DNA of 64,000 bases from Sphaerimonospora cavernae (GCF_042435035.1 NZ_JBHMQT010000054.1:39231-103230), one strand, 5' to 3'; positions 7,263 to 18,484 are shown, counted from the stretch's first letter. Notes: generated from the sequence alone by a model not told the origin. Numbers and translations are program-made.

Positions 7263-8780
7263 ATGGAAGAGACCCCCTGGTGGCGCGACGCCGTCGTCTA
7301 TGAGATCTACGTACGCAGCTTCGCCGACGCCTCGGGTGACGGTGTGGGCGACCTGGCCGGCATCCGGGCTCGCCTGCCGTACCTCGCGGACCTCGGCGTC
7401 GACGCGATCTGGCTGACCCCCTTCTATCCTTCCCCCATGGCCGACGGCGGGTACGACGTGGCCGATTATCGCGACGTGGATCCGCTGTTCGGGTCGCTCG
7501 CCGACTTCGACGGCCTCGTCGCCGACGTCCACGCGCACGGCCTGCGGCTGATGGTGGACGTCGTGCCCAACCACAGCTCCTCGGCCCACCCATGGTTCCA
7601 GAAGGCTCTGGCGGCCCCCAGGGGCTCCCAGGAGCGCGACCGGTACATGTTCCGGGACGAGCCGAACAACTGGCTGTCCACGTTCGGCGGACCGGCGTGG
7701 ACCCGGGTGCCGGACGGGCAGTGGTACCTGCACCTGTTCGCTCCCGAGCAGCCCGACTTCAACTGGCGCAATCCGGAGGTGCGCGCGGAGTTCCTCGACA
7801 TCCTGCGCTTCTGGCTCGACCGCGGGGTGGACGGTTTCCGCATCGATGTCGCGATGGGGTTGATCAAGGCGGAGGGGCTGCCGGACACCGGTCCCGGCTT
7901 CCGCTCCGGATCGCCGATGTGGAGCAGGCCCGGGGTACACGACATCTATCGGGAGTGGCGCCGCGTCCTCGACTCCTACCCGGGCACGCGGGTCGCCGTC
8001 GGCGAGGTCTGGACCGACTCCGCCGACGACCTCGCGCTCTACGTCCGCCCCGACGAGCTGCACCAGAGCTTCAACTTCGCCTGGTTGGAGGCCCCGTGGT
8101 CGGCCACGGCGTTCCGGAAGGTCATCGACGACACTCTGCGTGCGATGGCGGCGCCGACCTGGGTGCTGTCCAACCACGATGTCGTACGGCACCGCACCCG
8201 CTACGGCGAGGGGTCACTCGACCCGTCGGCGGGGCTCGACCGGGCCAGGGCCGCACTGCTGAGCATGCTCGCCCTCCCCGGGTCCGCCTACCTCTACCAG
8301 GGGGAGGAACTCGGTCTGCCCGAGGTGACCGACCTGCCGCCGCAGGCCCGCCAGGATCCGATCTTCAAGCGCTCGAAGGGCGAACTGCCGGGCCGGGACG
8401 GCTGCCGGGTGCCGCTCCCGTGGTCCGGAACGGCCCCGCCGTACGGCTTCGGCGACGGCGGATCCTGGCTGCCACAGCCGGACGACTGGGCCGAGTCGAC
8501 GGTGGAACGGCAGATCGCCGATGCCTCGTCGACGCTGTCGTTCTACCGGCGGGCCCTGGCGGTCCGCCGGGACCTGAGAGGCACGCTGCCGGACGCGATC
8601 GAGTGGATCCCCGCTCCCGGCGACGCGTTGTTCTTCCGGCGCGGCCGGCTGACCTGCGCCATCAACTGCGGGGAGGATCCGGTACGGCTCCCGCCGCACG
8701 AGCACGTGCTGATCTCCAGCGGTCCCCTCGACGGAATGGACCTGCCGGCGGACACCGCGGCCTGGTCGACCGGCCGCTGA
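7263..8780 (+). CDS. GH13 alpha-glucosidase / oligo-1,6-glucosidase
   Basis: 505 residues from the ATG at 7263 (a GTG at 7242 would add seven residues; neither has a strong ribosome site). The start, METPWWRDAVVYEIYVRSF-like, is typical of family 13 exo-glucosidases. The (beta/alpha)8 barrel motifs are complete: DVVPNHSS (~99-106), DGFRIDVA with the nucleophile Asp195, VGEVW with the acid/base Glu248, and LSNHDVVRH with Asp306. The enzyme hydrolyses alpha-linked oligosaccharides (maltose- or isomaltose-type) in the cytoplasm. No sugar transporter genes lie nearby. Convergent with the thioesterase gene four bases away. Confidence 0.92.
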   Translation: MEETPWWRDAVVYEIYVRSFADASGDGVGDLAGIRARLPYLADLGVDAIWLTPFYPSPMADGGYDVADYRDVDPLFGSLADFDGLVADVHAHGLRLMVDVVPNHSSSAHPWFQKALAAPRGSQERDRYMFRDEPNNWLSTFGGPAWTRVPDGQWYLHLFAPEQPDFNWRNPEVRAEFLDILRFWLDRGVDGFRIDVAMGLIKAEGLPDTGPGFRSGSPMWSRPGVHDIYREWRRVLDSYPGTRVAVGEVWTDSADDLALYVRPDELHQSFNFAWLEAPWSATAFRKVIDDTLRAMAAPTWVLSNHDVVRHRTRYGEGSLDPSAGLDRARAALLSMLALPGSAYLYQGEELGLPEVTDLPPQARQDPIFKRSKGELPGRDGCRVPLPWSGTAPPYGFGDGGSWLPQPDDWAESTVERQIADASSTLSFYRRALAVRRDLRGTLPDAIEWIPAPGDALFFRRGRLTCAINCGEDPVRLPPHEHVLISSGPLDGMDLPADTAAWSTGR

Positions 8781-8783
8781 CCC

Positions 8784-9260
8784 TCAGGGCGCGGTGAGGA
8801 ACCGCTTCAGGTGGACGAGCTCGTCCTCGTCGAGTCTGCGAGGGCGGGCCTCCGCCACGTCGAAGGCGACCATCACGCTGCGCGCTTCGACGTAGAGTGC
8901 GTCGTCGTCTCGGATCTCGTAGGCCAGGTTGAACCGTACCGGGGTGATCTCGGTTACCCAGACCTCCACCCGGACCGGCTCGATCCTGAAGTCGAGGGCC
9001 CGCCGGTAGTCGATCTCGTGCCGGGCGACCACGAGGCCCAGTCGCGCGCCGCCGTTCTCCCGCCGCGATGGGTGGAGCATGGCGACCCGTGCGTCCTCGA
9101 GGTAGTCGAAGAAGCGGACGTTGTTGACATGACCCAGGCTGTCGATGTCGCCGAAGCGCACCGAGCGCTCGAAGACGAATCGGCTTGTGCTCTCGGCGGC
9201 GCCGGGCGGTTGGGGCGTCGTGGGGTCGTGGACCATCGTGGGGTGGTGCGAGTCGGTCAC
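8784..9260 (-). CDS. Acyl-CoA thioesterase (hotdog fold, 4HBT)
   Basis: About 150-158 residues. The hotdog signature VRFGDIDSLGHVNNVRFFDYLEDARV gives the Asp/His/Asn active-site motif of 4-hydroxybenzoyl-CoA-type thioesterases. Candidates for the start are GTG 9260 and ATG 9236; a longer frame to 9284 would begin inside the hairpin terminator at 9275-9313, so I reject it. Substrate presumably a short or medium acyl-CoA. Convergent with the glucosidase; separated from EttA by the terminator. Confidence 0.85.
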   Translation of the reverse strand: MTDSHHPTMVHDPTTPQPPGAAESTSRFVFERSVRFGDIDSLGHVNNVRFFDYLEDARVAMLHPSRRENGGARLGLVVARHEIDYRRALDFRIEPVRVEVWVTEITPVRFNLAYEIRDDDALYVEARSVMVAFDVAEARPRRLDEDELVHLKRFLTAP

Positions 9261-9274
9261 GGCAGAAACGTAGA

Positions 9275-9313
9275 CCACCCGCACCCCCGGCCGGTCGCCG
9301 GGGGTGCGGGTGG
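9275..9313 (-). terminator. Hairpin terminator after ettA
   Basis: A perfect 14-bp inverted repeat (CCACCCGCACCCCC and its complement) with an 11-base loop sits between the end of ettA and the thioesterase start. No T-run follows, as is usual for high-GC actinomycete terminators. Confidence 0.7.
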
Positions 9314-9341
9314 GCCACGGTCAGGCGCGGATGACCTCGCG

Positions 9342-11006
<1,665 letters not shown>

Positions 11007-11080
11007 GCCACCAGCCTAGTGCCCCTCCCTCCAAGCTTCGCCCCGTCGCGTCGCCCGGGCAGATCTTGTCGGTCGCGGCA

Positions 11081-12469
11081 CTAGGGGATGCCACCGGTGG
11101 TGCTGTCCGGTCTGCGCGGGGGCGGAGCGATCGGGGTGGCCGGAAGGCAGATGCGGTCCCTGCCCAGTTCCTTGGCCCGGTACAGCGCGAGATCCGCCGC
11201 GGCGAGCAACTCGATCAGGTCGGCGCCGTGCAGGTTCATGATGGCTACGCCGGCCGATACCGTCACCGTGACCATCGCCTGCTCGGCGGCCACCGCCATC
11301 CGGCCCACCCGGGTACGCAGCCGCTCGGCCACCCGCCGCGCCTCGCTCACGTCCGCGCCGGGCAGCAGCACGACGAACTCCTCACCGCCGAACCGGCCCA
11401 CCACGTCGTATTCGCGGAGCTGACTGCGCAGGGTGGCGGCCACCTGGATCAGCACCTGATCGCCCACGAGGTGACCGTAGGTGTCGTTGACCTTCTTGAA
11501 GTGATCGATGTCCACCAGGATCAGTGCGAGCGGGCTGCCCAGCCGCTGCGCCCGGCCGATCTCCGTGTCGGCTTCGCGCTGCCAGGCCGCCGCGTTGAGC
11601 AGCCCCGTTTTGGGATCGGTGCGGGCCGCGGCCTGGAGCTGGGCGTGCAGCAGGCTGCGCTGGAGCAACACGACAGGCGGCAACAGGAGCAGCAGCAGTG
11701 CGGTGTTGAGCCCGCAGAGCACAGCCACGATCACGCCGAGGCACAGCTCCACCGCGTCGAGCAGGAACCGCTCGCGATCCCATAGGACCTCTCCCCATCG
11801 ACCTTCCGGATCGGCCGCGTGGGCTGCGACGGCGATGAGCGCGATGTTGAGAACCGTGAAGACGACGGCGCACACCACCGCGACGCCGATGGCCTGTCCG
11901 CCGCCCATGGACAGGCCGGCCGCCACCGGCCCGGCATCCCCCGCCGCTCCGACCCGCCCGGATGACGCCGCGCCGCCGGGCGGCCCCACTGACCTGAACA
12001 GCCCCACGCCTTCGCCGATCCACGAATGGAACAGCACCGACGCGGCACCCGCGGCCAGCCCGATGGCGGCCGAGGTGAAGACCCTCCGGTGGAGAACCGT
12101 CGCACGCACCCTGAGTTGGAGCAGGATCTGCAGCGGAACGGGCGCCAGCAGCGCGTAAACCGGCGGCAGCAGGAACGCCACTGGCAGCCACCATGCCGAC
12201 AGCAGGTCACGCGACACTCCGGCCGGCATGCCGAGACGACGGGTCGCCTCGATGCACACGGCTCCGCAGGCGGTGAGCGCGGCGAACGTCGCGAGGTCGG
12301 CGAGCCGGAATTCCGTCGATCTCGCCAGGACCCCGATCAAGACCAGATCGAGCGTGACGATCGCGCACAGGTAGGCCACGAGCGCACGCGACTGGGCCAG
12401 CAGGGGCCACCGGCCCGGCGAGCAGACGGCGTCTCGCGGTTTCGCGGATGCCCGACCCGTTGCCGTCAT
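11081..12469 (-). CDS. Membrane-bound GGDEF diguanylate cyclase
   Basis: 462 residues from the ATG at 12469, preceded by a GGGGGG site. Residues ~25-270 contain six to eight hydrophobic helices (a MASE-like membrane sensor) interrupted by a Gly/Ala-rich loop. The catalytic domain includes TDPKTGLLNAAAW, LILVDIDHFKKVND (metal-binding Asp) and the active-site loop GGEEF at 361-365. An RxxD inhibitory site (REYD, 352-355) is present five residues upstream, so product inhibition is likely. The product would be cyclic di-GMP, which controls development in these bacteria. No partner EAL domain is fused. Confidence 0.92.
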   Translation of the reverse strand: MTATGRASAKPRDAVCSPGRWPLLAQSRALVAYLCAIVTLDLVLIGVLARSTEFRLADLATFAALTACGAVCIEATRRLGMPAGVSRDLLSAWWLPVAFLLPPVYALLAPVPLQILLQLRVRATVLHRRVFTSAAIGLAAGAASVLFHSWIGEGVGLFRSVGPPGGAASSGRVGAAGDAGPVAAGLSMGGGQAIGVAVVCAVVFTVLNIALIAVAAHAADPEGRWGEVLWDRERFLLDAVELCLGVIVAVLCGLNTALLLLLLPPVVLLQRSLLHAQLQAAARTDPKTGLLNAAAWQREADTEIGRAQRLGSPLALILVDIDHFKKVNDTYGHLVGDQVLIQVAATLRSQLREYDVVGRFGGEEFVVLLPGADVSEARRVAERLRTRVGRMAVAAEQAMVTVTVSAGVAIMNLHGADLIELLAAADLALYRAKELGRDRICLPATPIAPPPRRPDSTTGGIP

Positions 12470-12610
12470 GCCACCCCCCAACGCACCCCAAAACAGCATC
12501 TCACGATGTGTAACACAATAGTTGCGGAGGGTGCGGAACGCGATGGGAACCACTACCTTGGCACGTCACGATCTGTTGCCAGGGGTCCGATTTGAGGCGC
12601 CCGGTCGTGA

Positions 12611-13276
12611 TCAGGCGGCCAGTCGCTGTTCCGGCCAGCCGGGCTCCTCGCCCTCGCCCTCGCCCTCGCCCTCGGCGTCACCGACGACCTCGATCTCGGC
12701 CGGCACCCCGTCGCCCGCCCTGCCACCCGGCACGCTGTCGGCGTCGGCGTCGGCCGGGTGGTGCGGCATGCCGCTCCCCCGCGCCTCCGACGGGGGCTCC
12801 GACAGGGATTCCGACAGGGATTCCGACAGGGCCACCGCCGGGGCCCGGGTGGTCTCAGTAGCCCGGGTGGCCTCCTCCAACGCCCGCCGCTCCGCTTCCC
12901 TCGGCGCACCGCCGGCGTAGCCAGGCCTTTCGAACGCAGCGATACCGTACTTCAGGTCGTGGCCCACCGAGATGGCCTCTATCTCGACCCAGTACCGCTG
13001 CTCGCCGTTGCGCTCGTACTGCCGGACCCGCAGCCTGCCGTACACGACGACCGGCTGGCCTCTCCGGACAGACTGCTGGACGTTGTCGCCGAGCCTGCGA
13101 AAGCAGCGGACCGTGTAGAAGGTGGTGTCCCGGTTCTGCCAGGTGCTGGTCTGCGGGTCGAGGAAACGCCGATTGACGGCCATCCGCATGGTCGTGACGC
13201 GTGAGCCGTCCGGCAACTGGAACTGTTCGGGGTCTTTGGTGACGTTCCCGCTCAGCGTGACGTAGATGTCGCTCAT
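12611..13276 (-). CDS. ssb: Single-stranded DNA-binding protein paralogue with long acidic tail
   Basis: 221 residues. The OB fold covers ~1-115 (MSDIYVTLSGNVTKDPE, then FRRLGDNVQQSVRRGQPVVVYGRLRVRQYE). The tail is unusual: SESLSESLSE, encoded by short DNA direct repeats near 12800-12830, and an acidic run GEGEGEGEEPGWPEQRLAA. It lacks the standard DDDIPF end that recruits repair proteins, so it is likely the second, development- or competence-type Ssb rather than the replication one. Low GC3 slips at the repeats suggest slippage growth. Confidence 0.85.
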   Translation of the reverse strand: MSDIYVTLSGNVTKDPEQFQLPDGSRVTTMRMAVNRRFLDPQTSTWQNRDTTFYTVRCFRRLGDNVQQSVRRGQPVVVYGRLRVRQYERNGEQRYWVEIEAISVGHDLKYGIAAFERPGYAGGAPREAERRALEEATRATETTRAPAVALSESLSESLSEPPSEARGSGMPHHPADADADSVPGGRAGDGVPAEIEVVGDAEGEGEGEGEEPGWPEQRLAA

Positions 13277-13393
13277 GAAATGCCTCCCACGGGCCCGGAC
13301 GCTCGCCAGGCCCGCAGCCCACCTTGGCGCTCGCCGTCCGGGCTCCGCGTCACCGAACGGCGTTCTGTGGAGAACCGCCGCGACCCTCCCGCC

Positions 13394-13451
13394 GTCACGC
13401 GGGTTCAGTCACACGGGTTCAGTCACACGGGGATCAGTCACACGGGGATCA
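13394..13451. repeat. Four tandem 14-15 bp repeats ending at the GTPase stop codon
   Basis: Units GTCACGCGGGTTCA, GTCACACGGGTTCA and two copies of GTCACACGGGGATCA run head to tail. The last TCA (13449-13451) is the stop codon of the GTPase gene read on the minus strand. The array lies in the 170-base gap before the ssb gene. Confidence 0.6.
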
Positions 13452-15080
13452 GCGGTTGGCGGTGGCCATCGCGTCGAAGAACTCGTTGTAGCGGCGCATC
13501 TCCCGCTCCACGGGTTCGATGACCATGTCATTTGTGATCGCGCCGACTCGGCGCCGCATGTCGCGCTCGAGGCGGTCGCGTTCCCTGCCCGCGCCGAGCA
13601 GTACGGAATTCCTGCCGGCCACCCCGGACAGGAGACCGAGCCCCAGCACACTGATCACCATCAGCCCCAGCCAGGGCAGGGCCGCGACGTCGCCGAGCAA
13701 CTGGGCGGGCGGCCCGCCGAGCTTGAAGACTCCGAACGCGAGGATCGAGCCGCCCCAGGCCAGGCCTGCCACGGACATCGCCACCAGCAGGTACTGCCAG
13801 ATCTTCAGCAGCCACCACCAGGCGGGCACCCGGTCGAGCGGCGGCGCGACCTGAGCCAGCTCACCCGACAGCGCCTCGGTAAGCCGCCCCGGCCGTGACC
13901 GGGCAGCCTCGCGCACGCCACGCTGCCATACCTCGGGCATGCCCGCGGACAGCCCGTTCGCCAGCGACAGCACGGCGTTGTCCACCTCGGCGGGCTGGGC
14001 ACTGACGGTGCTGCCGACGAGGCCGCGGATTTCCTCCTTCACCCCGCCGAGCCGCAGGCTGCTGGCAGGATCGGGACGCAGCTTCGCGGCCCAACGGGCG
14101 TACGGCCAGCCGACCCAGTCGATCGAGCGCACGCCGTACACGTTCTCCAGCGCCTCGCCGATCGCGGAGACGCCCACGGCGTCGCACAGCGCGTTGGTCA
14201 GTCCCGCCCTGCGGACGCCGTCGACGGTCGGCTCGACGTGCCGGATCTCCGGCAGGTCCGCGGCGATCCGCAGCATCAGCCGGTCGAGGTCGGCTTCCAG
14301 CCGCTGGTGTGCGGCCCCGCGGGCCGCGACGGCCTCGGCCAGGACGGCCTTGAGATCGTCGATCCCCTTGCCGGTGGTGGCCGAAGTCGCGACCACCTGG
14401 GGATCGGCGACGCCCTCACGCCTGAGCAGGTCCTCCAGGTCGGCGACGCACTCCGCCTCCTCCTCCGGCGCCAGGCGGTCGCACTGGTTCAGCACGAAGA
14501 CGGTCACCGCGTCGTGCCCGGCCAGGTCGGTGACGTAGCGCCGGTGAACGGACGCGTCCGCGTACTTCTGCGGGTCGAGCACCCAGACGATCAGATCGGC
14601 GGCTTGAATCAGCCGGTGGGCCTCGGGGTCGGTGAGCGCCCGGATCGAGTCGTGGTCGGGCAGGTCGAGCAGGATGAGCCCGTGGAGACGGCTTTCGCCC
14701 TTGTCGAGGGCACTGGCCCGGGCGAAACGGTGCCGCCACTGGATCTGCAGCCAGTCGAGCAGCGGGCCGGCGCCGTCGAGTCCCCACACGCAGGCATGGG
14801 TACGCGCAGTGGTCGGCCGCCTCACCCCGATGGGTGAGAGCTCCAGTCCGGAGACGGCATTGAACAGGGACGACTTGCCGCTGCCGGTGCCACCGGCGAG
14901 GGCCACCACGGTGTGATCCGGTGACAGCTTCATCCGGTCACCGGCTCGCAACAGCAGTTGCGCGGCCTCGGTCAGCAGGGCCGGCTCGACCCTCGCCTGA
15001 CCGAGTTCGACGATCCGGGAGAGGGCAGCGAGCCGGGTTCCAAGCCCGTAGTGCCTCTCCGCCGTGCTGACAGCGCTCAT
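13449..15080 (-). CDS. Dynamin-like GTPase with two C-terminal membrane helices
   Basis: 543 residues. P-loop GGTGSGKSS (~63-71), a switch threonine in GVRRPTTARTH, G3 LLDLPDHDS, and G4 VLNQCD are all visible. Two membrane helices lie near 425-500 (LLVAMSVAGLAWGGSILAFGVF and LPWLGLMVISVLGLGLL) and the protein ends in an amphipathic helical stretch. Together with the upstream GTPase it forms the pair that in Streptomyces includes the sporulation-septum dynamins DynA/DynB; this is an inference from architecture and adjacency, so I give no symbol. Last gene of the run before ssb. Confidence 0.85.
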   Translation of the reverse strand: MSAVSTAERHYGLGTRLAALSRIVELGQARVEPALLTEAAQLLLRAGDRMKLSPDHTVVALAGGTGSGKSSLFNAVSGLELSPIGVRRPTTARTHACVWGLDGAGPLLDWLQIQWRHRFARASALDKGESRLHGLILLDLPDHDSIRALTDPEAHRLIQAADLIVWVLDPQKYADASVHRRYVTDLAGHDAVTVFVLNQCDRLAPEEEAECVADLEDLLRREGVADPQVVATSATTGKGIDDLKAVLAEAVAARGAAHQRLEADLDRLMLRIAADLPEIRHVEPTVDGVRRAGLTNALCDAVGVSAIGEALENVYGVRSIDWVGWPYARWAAKLRPDPASSLRLGGVKEEIRGLVGSTVSAQPAEVDNAVLSLANGLSAGMPEVWQRGVREAARSRPGRLTEALSGELAQVAPPLDRVPAWWWLLKIWQYLLVAMSVAGLAWGGSILAFGVFKLGGPPAQLLGDVAALPWLGLMVISVLGLGLLSGVAGRNSVLLGAGRERDRLERDMRRRVGAITNDMVIEPVEREMRRYNEFFDAMATANR

Positions 15081-15116
15081 CGGCTCCTCACCGTCGTACC
15101 GGAGGCGCGGCGCTCG

Positions 15117-17255
15117 TCATCGCGCCACCTCGAGGTTGTAGGTCGCCTGGTACAGCCGGGTGGCGGCGGCCTCGTCGGGAATTCCGGCGTTGTCCAGAAC
15201 GTCCACGTAGCGGAGCATCTCCTCATCGAAGAGCAGGCCGATCCGCGCACGTAGATCGCTGCGAGCCTTCGCACCGATGCTGCGCAAGGACTCCGCGCCG
15301 AGCAGCCCACGCAGCAGCCGCTGCGGCAGCGAACTGGTGCCCGCGCCGGCCGCCGTCATGTCGGTGGCGCCGTACCCCAGCAGACCGACCGTGAAGATCA
15401 GCGAGAGTGACTCCACATCGAACGAGATGATCTTCGCGACCGATCGCTTGGTCACGCCCTCGGTCCGGATCAGCTCGGTCACGTGGTCCTGCCAGGCACT
15501 GATCGCGCCGGCCGTCCTTCGTACCAGTTCCTCGGAGTGACGGCCGAGCCCGGGAGTGGCGGCCAGACGATCACCCGCCCCGGCGCGGTGCCGCCAGCGG
15601 GCGACGACGTCTTCGGCCGCCCGCTGGGCAGCCGAGGTAATCATGGATTCGAGTGCGGTGCGCAGAGCCGATCTGAGTGGCGGCACCCGCTCAGGGTCCT
15701 GCTGCCGGCTCTTGCCGCCGCGGCGCAACTGGAGCGTGCGCATGAGGTCACCGGAGCCGGCGAAGTCCTGCCAGCGGGCCAGCACCTCGCCGCGCAGCAG
15801 CGAGCCGTTGCGGGTGGTCTCGTCGATCTCGGTGAGCACGCCCGCGTAGGCGGCGTCGACGTCCGAGCGCAGGTCGGCCCGGAGTGCCACCTGGGTTTCC
15901 AGGTGACGGGCGAGGGCGGGGAGCCGGATCCGGAAGCTGTTCAGCACACCGTTCAACGTCGCCCGTACGGCGGCCGCGCGCCGCTGGTCGTCGACGGACA
16001 GCTCGGCCAGCCACATGCGCAGCTCGGCGATCTCCGCCTCCGGCAGCCGCCCGTCCCGGACCGCCGTCTCATTGATCACAAAGCGCTCGACCTCGCCCAG
16101 GCCGTACTCGTCGAGCATCCGGCCGAAGTGCTTGACGATGACGTCACGGGACTTCGCCGGCACCCGGGAGAGCACGATGACCAGTCGCGCGCCACGTTCC
16201 TTCGCCCGGCGCAGCAGACCCCAGGAGGGGGCGTCGGCGTACCGGGCCGCGGTGGTCACGAACATCCACAGGTCCGCCACGTCGAGCATCCGATGGGCGC
16301 TCTCGTGGTGCTCCTCCACCACCGAGTCGATGTCGGGAGTGTCCAGGAGTGCCACATCCTGGGGCAGCCGCGGAGTCGGGACCAGCAGGAAGCCGTCCGG
16401 ACCGGGGGCGCCGCCCGTCGCCTCGTCGCCGTCCGTTCCCCTGTCGCCGTCCGTTCCCCCGTCGCCGTCCGGGCGGTCAAGCCTGGCCAGGCCGCCCAGC
16501 AGGTCGCCCGTGGCGTACCACTCGTAGTCATCGGGGTGGCAGGCGAGGACGGGCGTCGCGGTGGTGGGACGGCGCACTCCGGTGGCCGTGACCTTCTGCG
16601 CGGCGAGCGTGTTGACCAGGGTCGACTTGCCCGCGCCGGTCGAGCCCGCCACGACGATCAGGGCGGGCGCCGTGCTCATGTGCACGCGCGGGATGACGTA
16701 GTCGTCGAGCTGGGCCAAGACGGCGGCCTGCGCCCTGCGTGCCTCGTCCGATCCCGGCACGTCGAGCCCGAAGTGCAGCCCCTTGACCGCCACGCGCAGC
16801 TGGTTGAGCGCCTCGGTCAGCGCCGCTGACACCGGCTCCGGCAGCGGCAGCTCCCGGCGACGCCGACCGGACGGGGTCTCCTGCGGCCAGTCCTCCCGGG
16901 TCCCGTCTCCCTCAGGGTCGCCGTCCCCGGGCTCATCGGTCTCAGATGCGTCGGTCTCGGATGCGTCGGTCTCGGGCTCGTCCGCTGCAGAGGGGGCCGC
17001 TTCGGGTGCCGCCGCAGGCTCGTCCGTCTCGGTGTCGACCCCGTCCGGTACGGCCTCGGCCTCCGGCTCTCCGGCGTCCGAGGGATGAAGGCCGGGATCA
17101 TCGCCTTGGACGGCACGGAACGCGATCGTCTGCTCGGCCGGAGTCTCCGCCGACTCCGGCGTCCCGGAGTGCTCGTCAATGGCCGACTCCTCGGGCACGG
17201 CATCACCGTCCCCGTTCGCGGAACTGTCGGGCGTCTGCCTGGCTGCGGATTTCAC
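15117..17255 (-). CDS. Dynamin-family GTPase with long acidic N-terminus
   Basis: 712 residues from a GTG at 17255, which overlaps the stop of the upstream CysG-like gene (GTGA) and has GGAG eight bases before it. Residues 1-130 are acidic and low complexity (ETDASETDASETDEPGDGDPEG). The G domain follows: P-loop GSTGAGKST (~204-212), GVRRPTTATPV, LLDTPDID, and LSRVPAK in place of a strict NKxD. Downstream helices include one hydrophobic segment (LIFTVGLLGYGATDM). A repeat DGDGGTDGDRGTDGDE sits inside the G domain. Likely partner of the GTPase 36 bases downstream in membrane remodelling at division septa. Confidence 0.83.
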   Translation of the reverse strand: MKSAARQTPDSSANGDGDAVPEESAIDEHSGTPESAETPAEQTIAFRAVQGDDPGLHPSDAGEPEAEAVPDGVDTETDEPAAAPEAAPSAADEPETDASETDASETDEPGDGDPEGDGTREDWPQETPSGRRRRELPLPEPVSAALTEALNQLRVAVKGLHFGLDVPGSDEARRAQAAVLAQLDDYVIPRVHMSTAPALIVVAGSTGAGKSTLVNTLAAQKVTATGVRRPTTATPVLACHPDDYEWYATGDLLGGLARLDRPDGDGGTDGDRGTDGDEATGGAPGPDGFLLVPTPRLPQDVALLDTPDIDSVVEEHHESAHRMLDVADLWMFVTTAARYADAPSWGLLRRAKERGARLVIVLSRVPAKSRDVIVKHFGRMLDEYGLGEVERFVINETAVRDGRLPEAEIAELRMWLAELSVDDQRRAAAVRATLNGVLNSFRIRLPALARHLETQVALRADLRSDVDAAYAGVLTEIDETTRNGSLLRGEVLARWQDFAGSGDLMRTLQLRRGGKSRQQDPERVPPLRSALRTALESMITSAAQRAAEDVVARWRHRAGAGDRLAATPGLGRHSEELVRRTAGAISAWQDHVTELIRTEGVTKRSVAKIISFDVESLSLIFTVGLLGYGATDMTAAGAGTSSLPQRLLRGLLGAESLRSIGAKARSDLRARIGLLFDEEMLRYVDVLDNAGIPDEAAATRLYQATYNLEVAR

Positions 17256-18484
17256 GGGATCCGCTCCGCTCGCACCATTTCGATCTCCTGGCCGACTCTG
17301 ACGACCTCGCCGATGATCGCGATCGCCGGTGGCCGTACCCCGACCGCGGCCACCCGTTCCGCCACAGTCGACAATGTGGCGGAGACGGCTCGCTGCGTCG
17401 GAAGCGTACCGTCCTGTACCACCATTGCGGGAGTTTCCGGTGAACGTCCCTCTCTGAGCAGGGTTTCGGATATCTCGGTGATCCGCTCGACGGCCATCAG
17501 GAGGACCAGCGTCCCTCGCGATCGCGCCAGCGCCGGCCAGTCGACCGTGGATCGGGGGTCACCCGGCGGGACGTGCACCGAGACCACGTGGAACTCCTGG
17601 CTGACGCCGCGGTGGGTGACGGGGACGCCGGCCGAGGCCGGGACCGCGACCGCGCTGCTGACACCGGGCACGACGATCACCGGTATGCCCGCACGCGCGC
17701 AGGCGATGGCCTCCTCACCGCCGCGGCCGAAGACGAACGGGTCGCCCCCCTTCAGCCTGACCACGAACTTGCCCTCGCGGGCGCGTTCGACGAGCAGCTC
17801 GTTGATCTTTTCCTGGGAGAGCGAGCGGCCGTACGGGACCTTCGCCGCGTCGACGAGCTCGACATCGGGCGGCAGCTCGTCGAGCAGGGCCCGGGGCGCG
17901 AGACGGTCGGCGACGACCACGTCGGCCTGCGCCAGGAGCTGGCGCCCCCGGACGGTGATCAGCCCTGGATCTCCCGGCCCTCCGCCGACCAGCGCGACGC
18001 CGACGGGCTTGCTGCGGTGGCGGCGGGCGTCCACGGTGCCGTCGCGCAGCGCGCCGACCACGGCGTCGCGGATCCCGGCGGCACGCCGGGGGTCGCCTCC
18101 GGCGGTCACGGCCACGCTTACCTCATCGACGCGCCCGCTGGCCGGCGTCCAGGCGGCCGAGGCGTCCTTGTCGTCGGCCCGCACGCACCAGATCCGCTTG
18201 GCGTCGGCCTCGGCGGCGACCGCCGTGTTCACGTCTCGCTGGTCGGTGCAGGCCTGCACCAGCCAGGCGCCATCGCAGTCACCGACCTGATACGACCGGC
18301 GCTCCCAGGTCACCCGGCCGGCCGCGATGAGGTCGTCGAGGGCCGGGGTGACGCCGGGCGAGACAAGGGTCACCGAGGCTCCGGCGGCGAGCATGGCGGG
18401 GATCCGCCGCTGGGCGACGCGTCCACCGCCGACGACGAGCACCCTCCGCCCGTCGAGGCGCAGGCCGAGCAGGTAGGGCGCCAT
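17252..18484 (-). CDS. cysG: Siroheme synthase: precorrin-2 dehydrogenase/ferrochelatase plus uroporphyrinogen-III methyltransferase
   Basis: 410 residues with two parts. Residues 1-150 are the NAD-binding precorrin-2 dehydrogenase (LVVGGGRVAQRRIPAML, then ASVTLVSPG). Residues ~160-405 are a SAM-dependent methyltransferase: GVALVGGGPGDPGLITVRG, VVADRLAP, FVVRLKGGDPFVFGRGGEE, PVTHRG and the PAIAIIGEVV end. The enzyme makes precorrin-2 and on to siroheme or cobalamin. Neighbouring cobT and cbiX support the tetrapyrrole role. The 173 bases upstream (18485-18657) show no convincing riboswitch. Confidence 0.92.
   Translation of the reverse strand: MAPYLLGLRLDGRRVLVVGGGRVAQRRIPAMLAAGASVTLVSPGVTPALDDLIAAGRVTWERRSYQVGDCDGAWLVQACTDQRDVNTAVAAEADAKRIWCVRADDKDASAAWTPASGRVDEVSVAVTAGGDPRRAAGIRDAVVGALRDGTVDARRHRSKPVGVALVGGGPGDPGLITVRGRQLLAQADVVVADRLAPRALLDELPPDVELVDAAKVPYGRSLSQEKINELLVERAREGKFVVRLKGGDPFVFGRGGEEAIACARAGIPVIVVPGVSSAVAVPASAGVPVTHRGVSQEFHVVSVHVPPGDPRSTVDWPALARSRGTLVLLMAVERITEISETLLREGRSPETPAMVVQDGTLPTQRAVSATLSTVAERVAAVGVRPPAIAIIGEVVRVGQEIEMVRAERIP

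Noticed and set aside
9284..9284. Longest thioesterase start
   Set aside because: It would begin inside the strong hairpin terminator; later starts at 9260 or 9236 are more likely.
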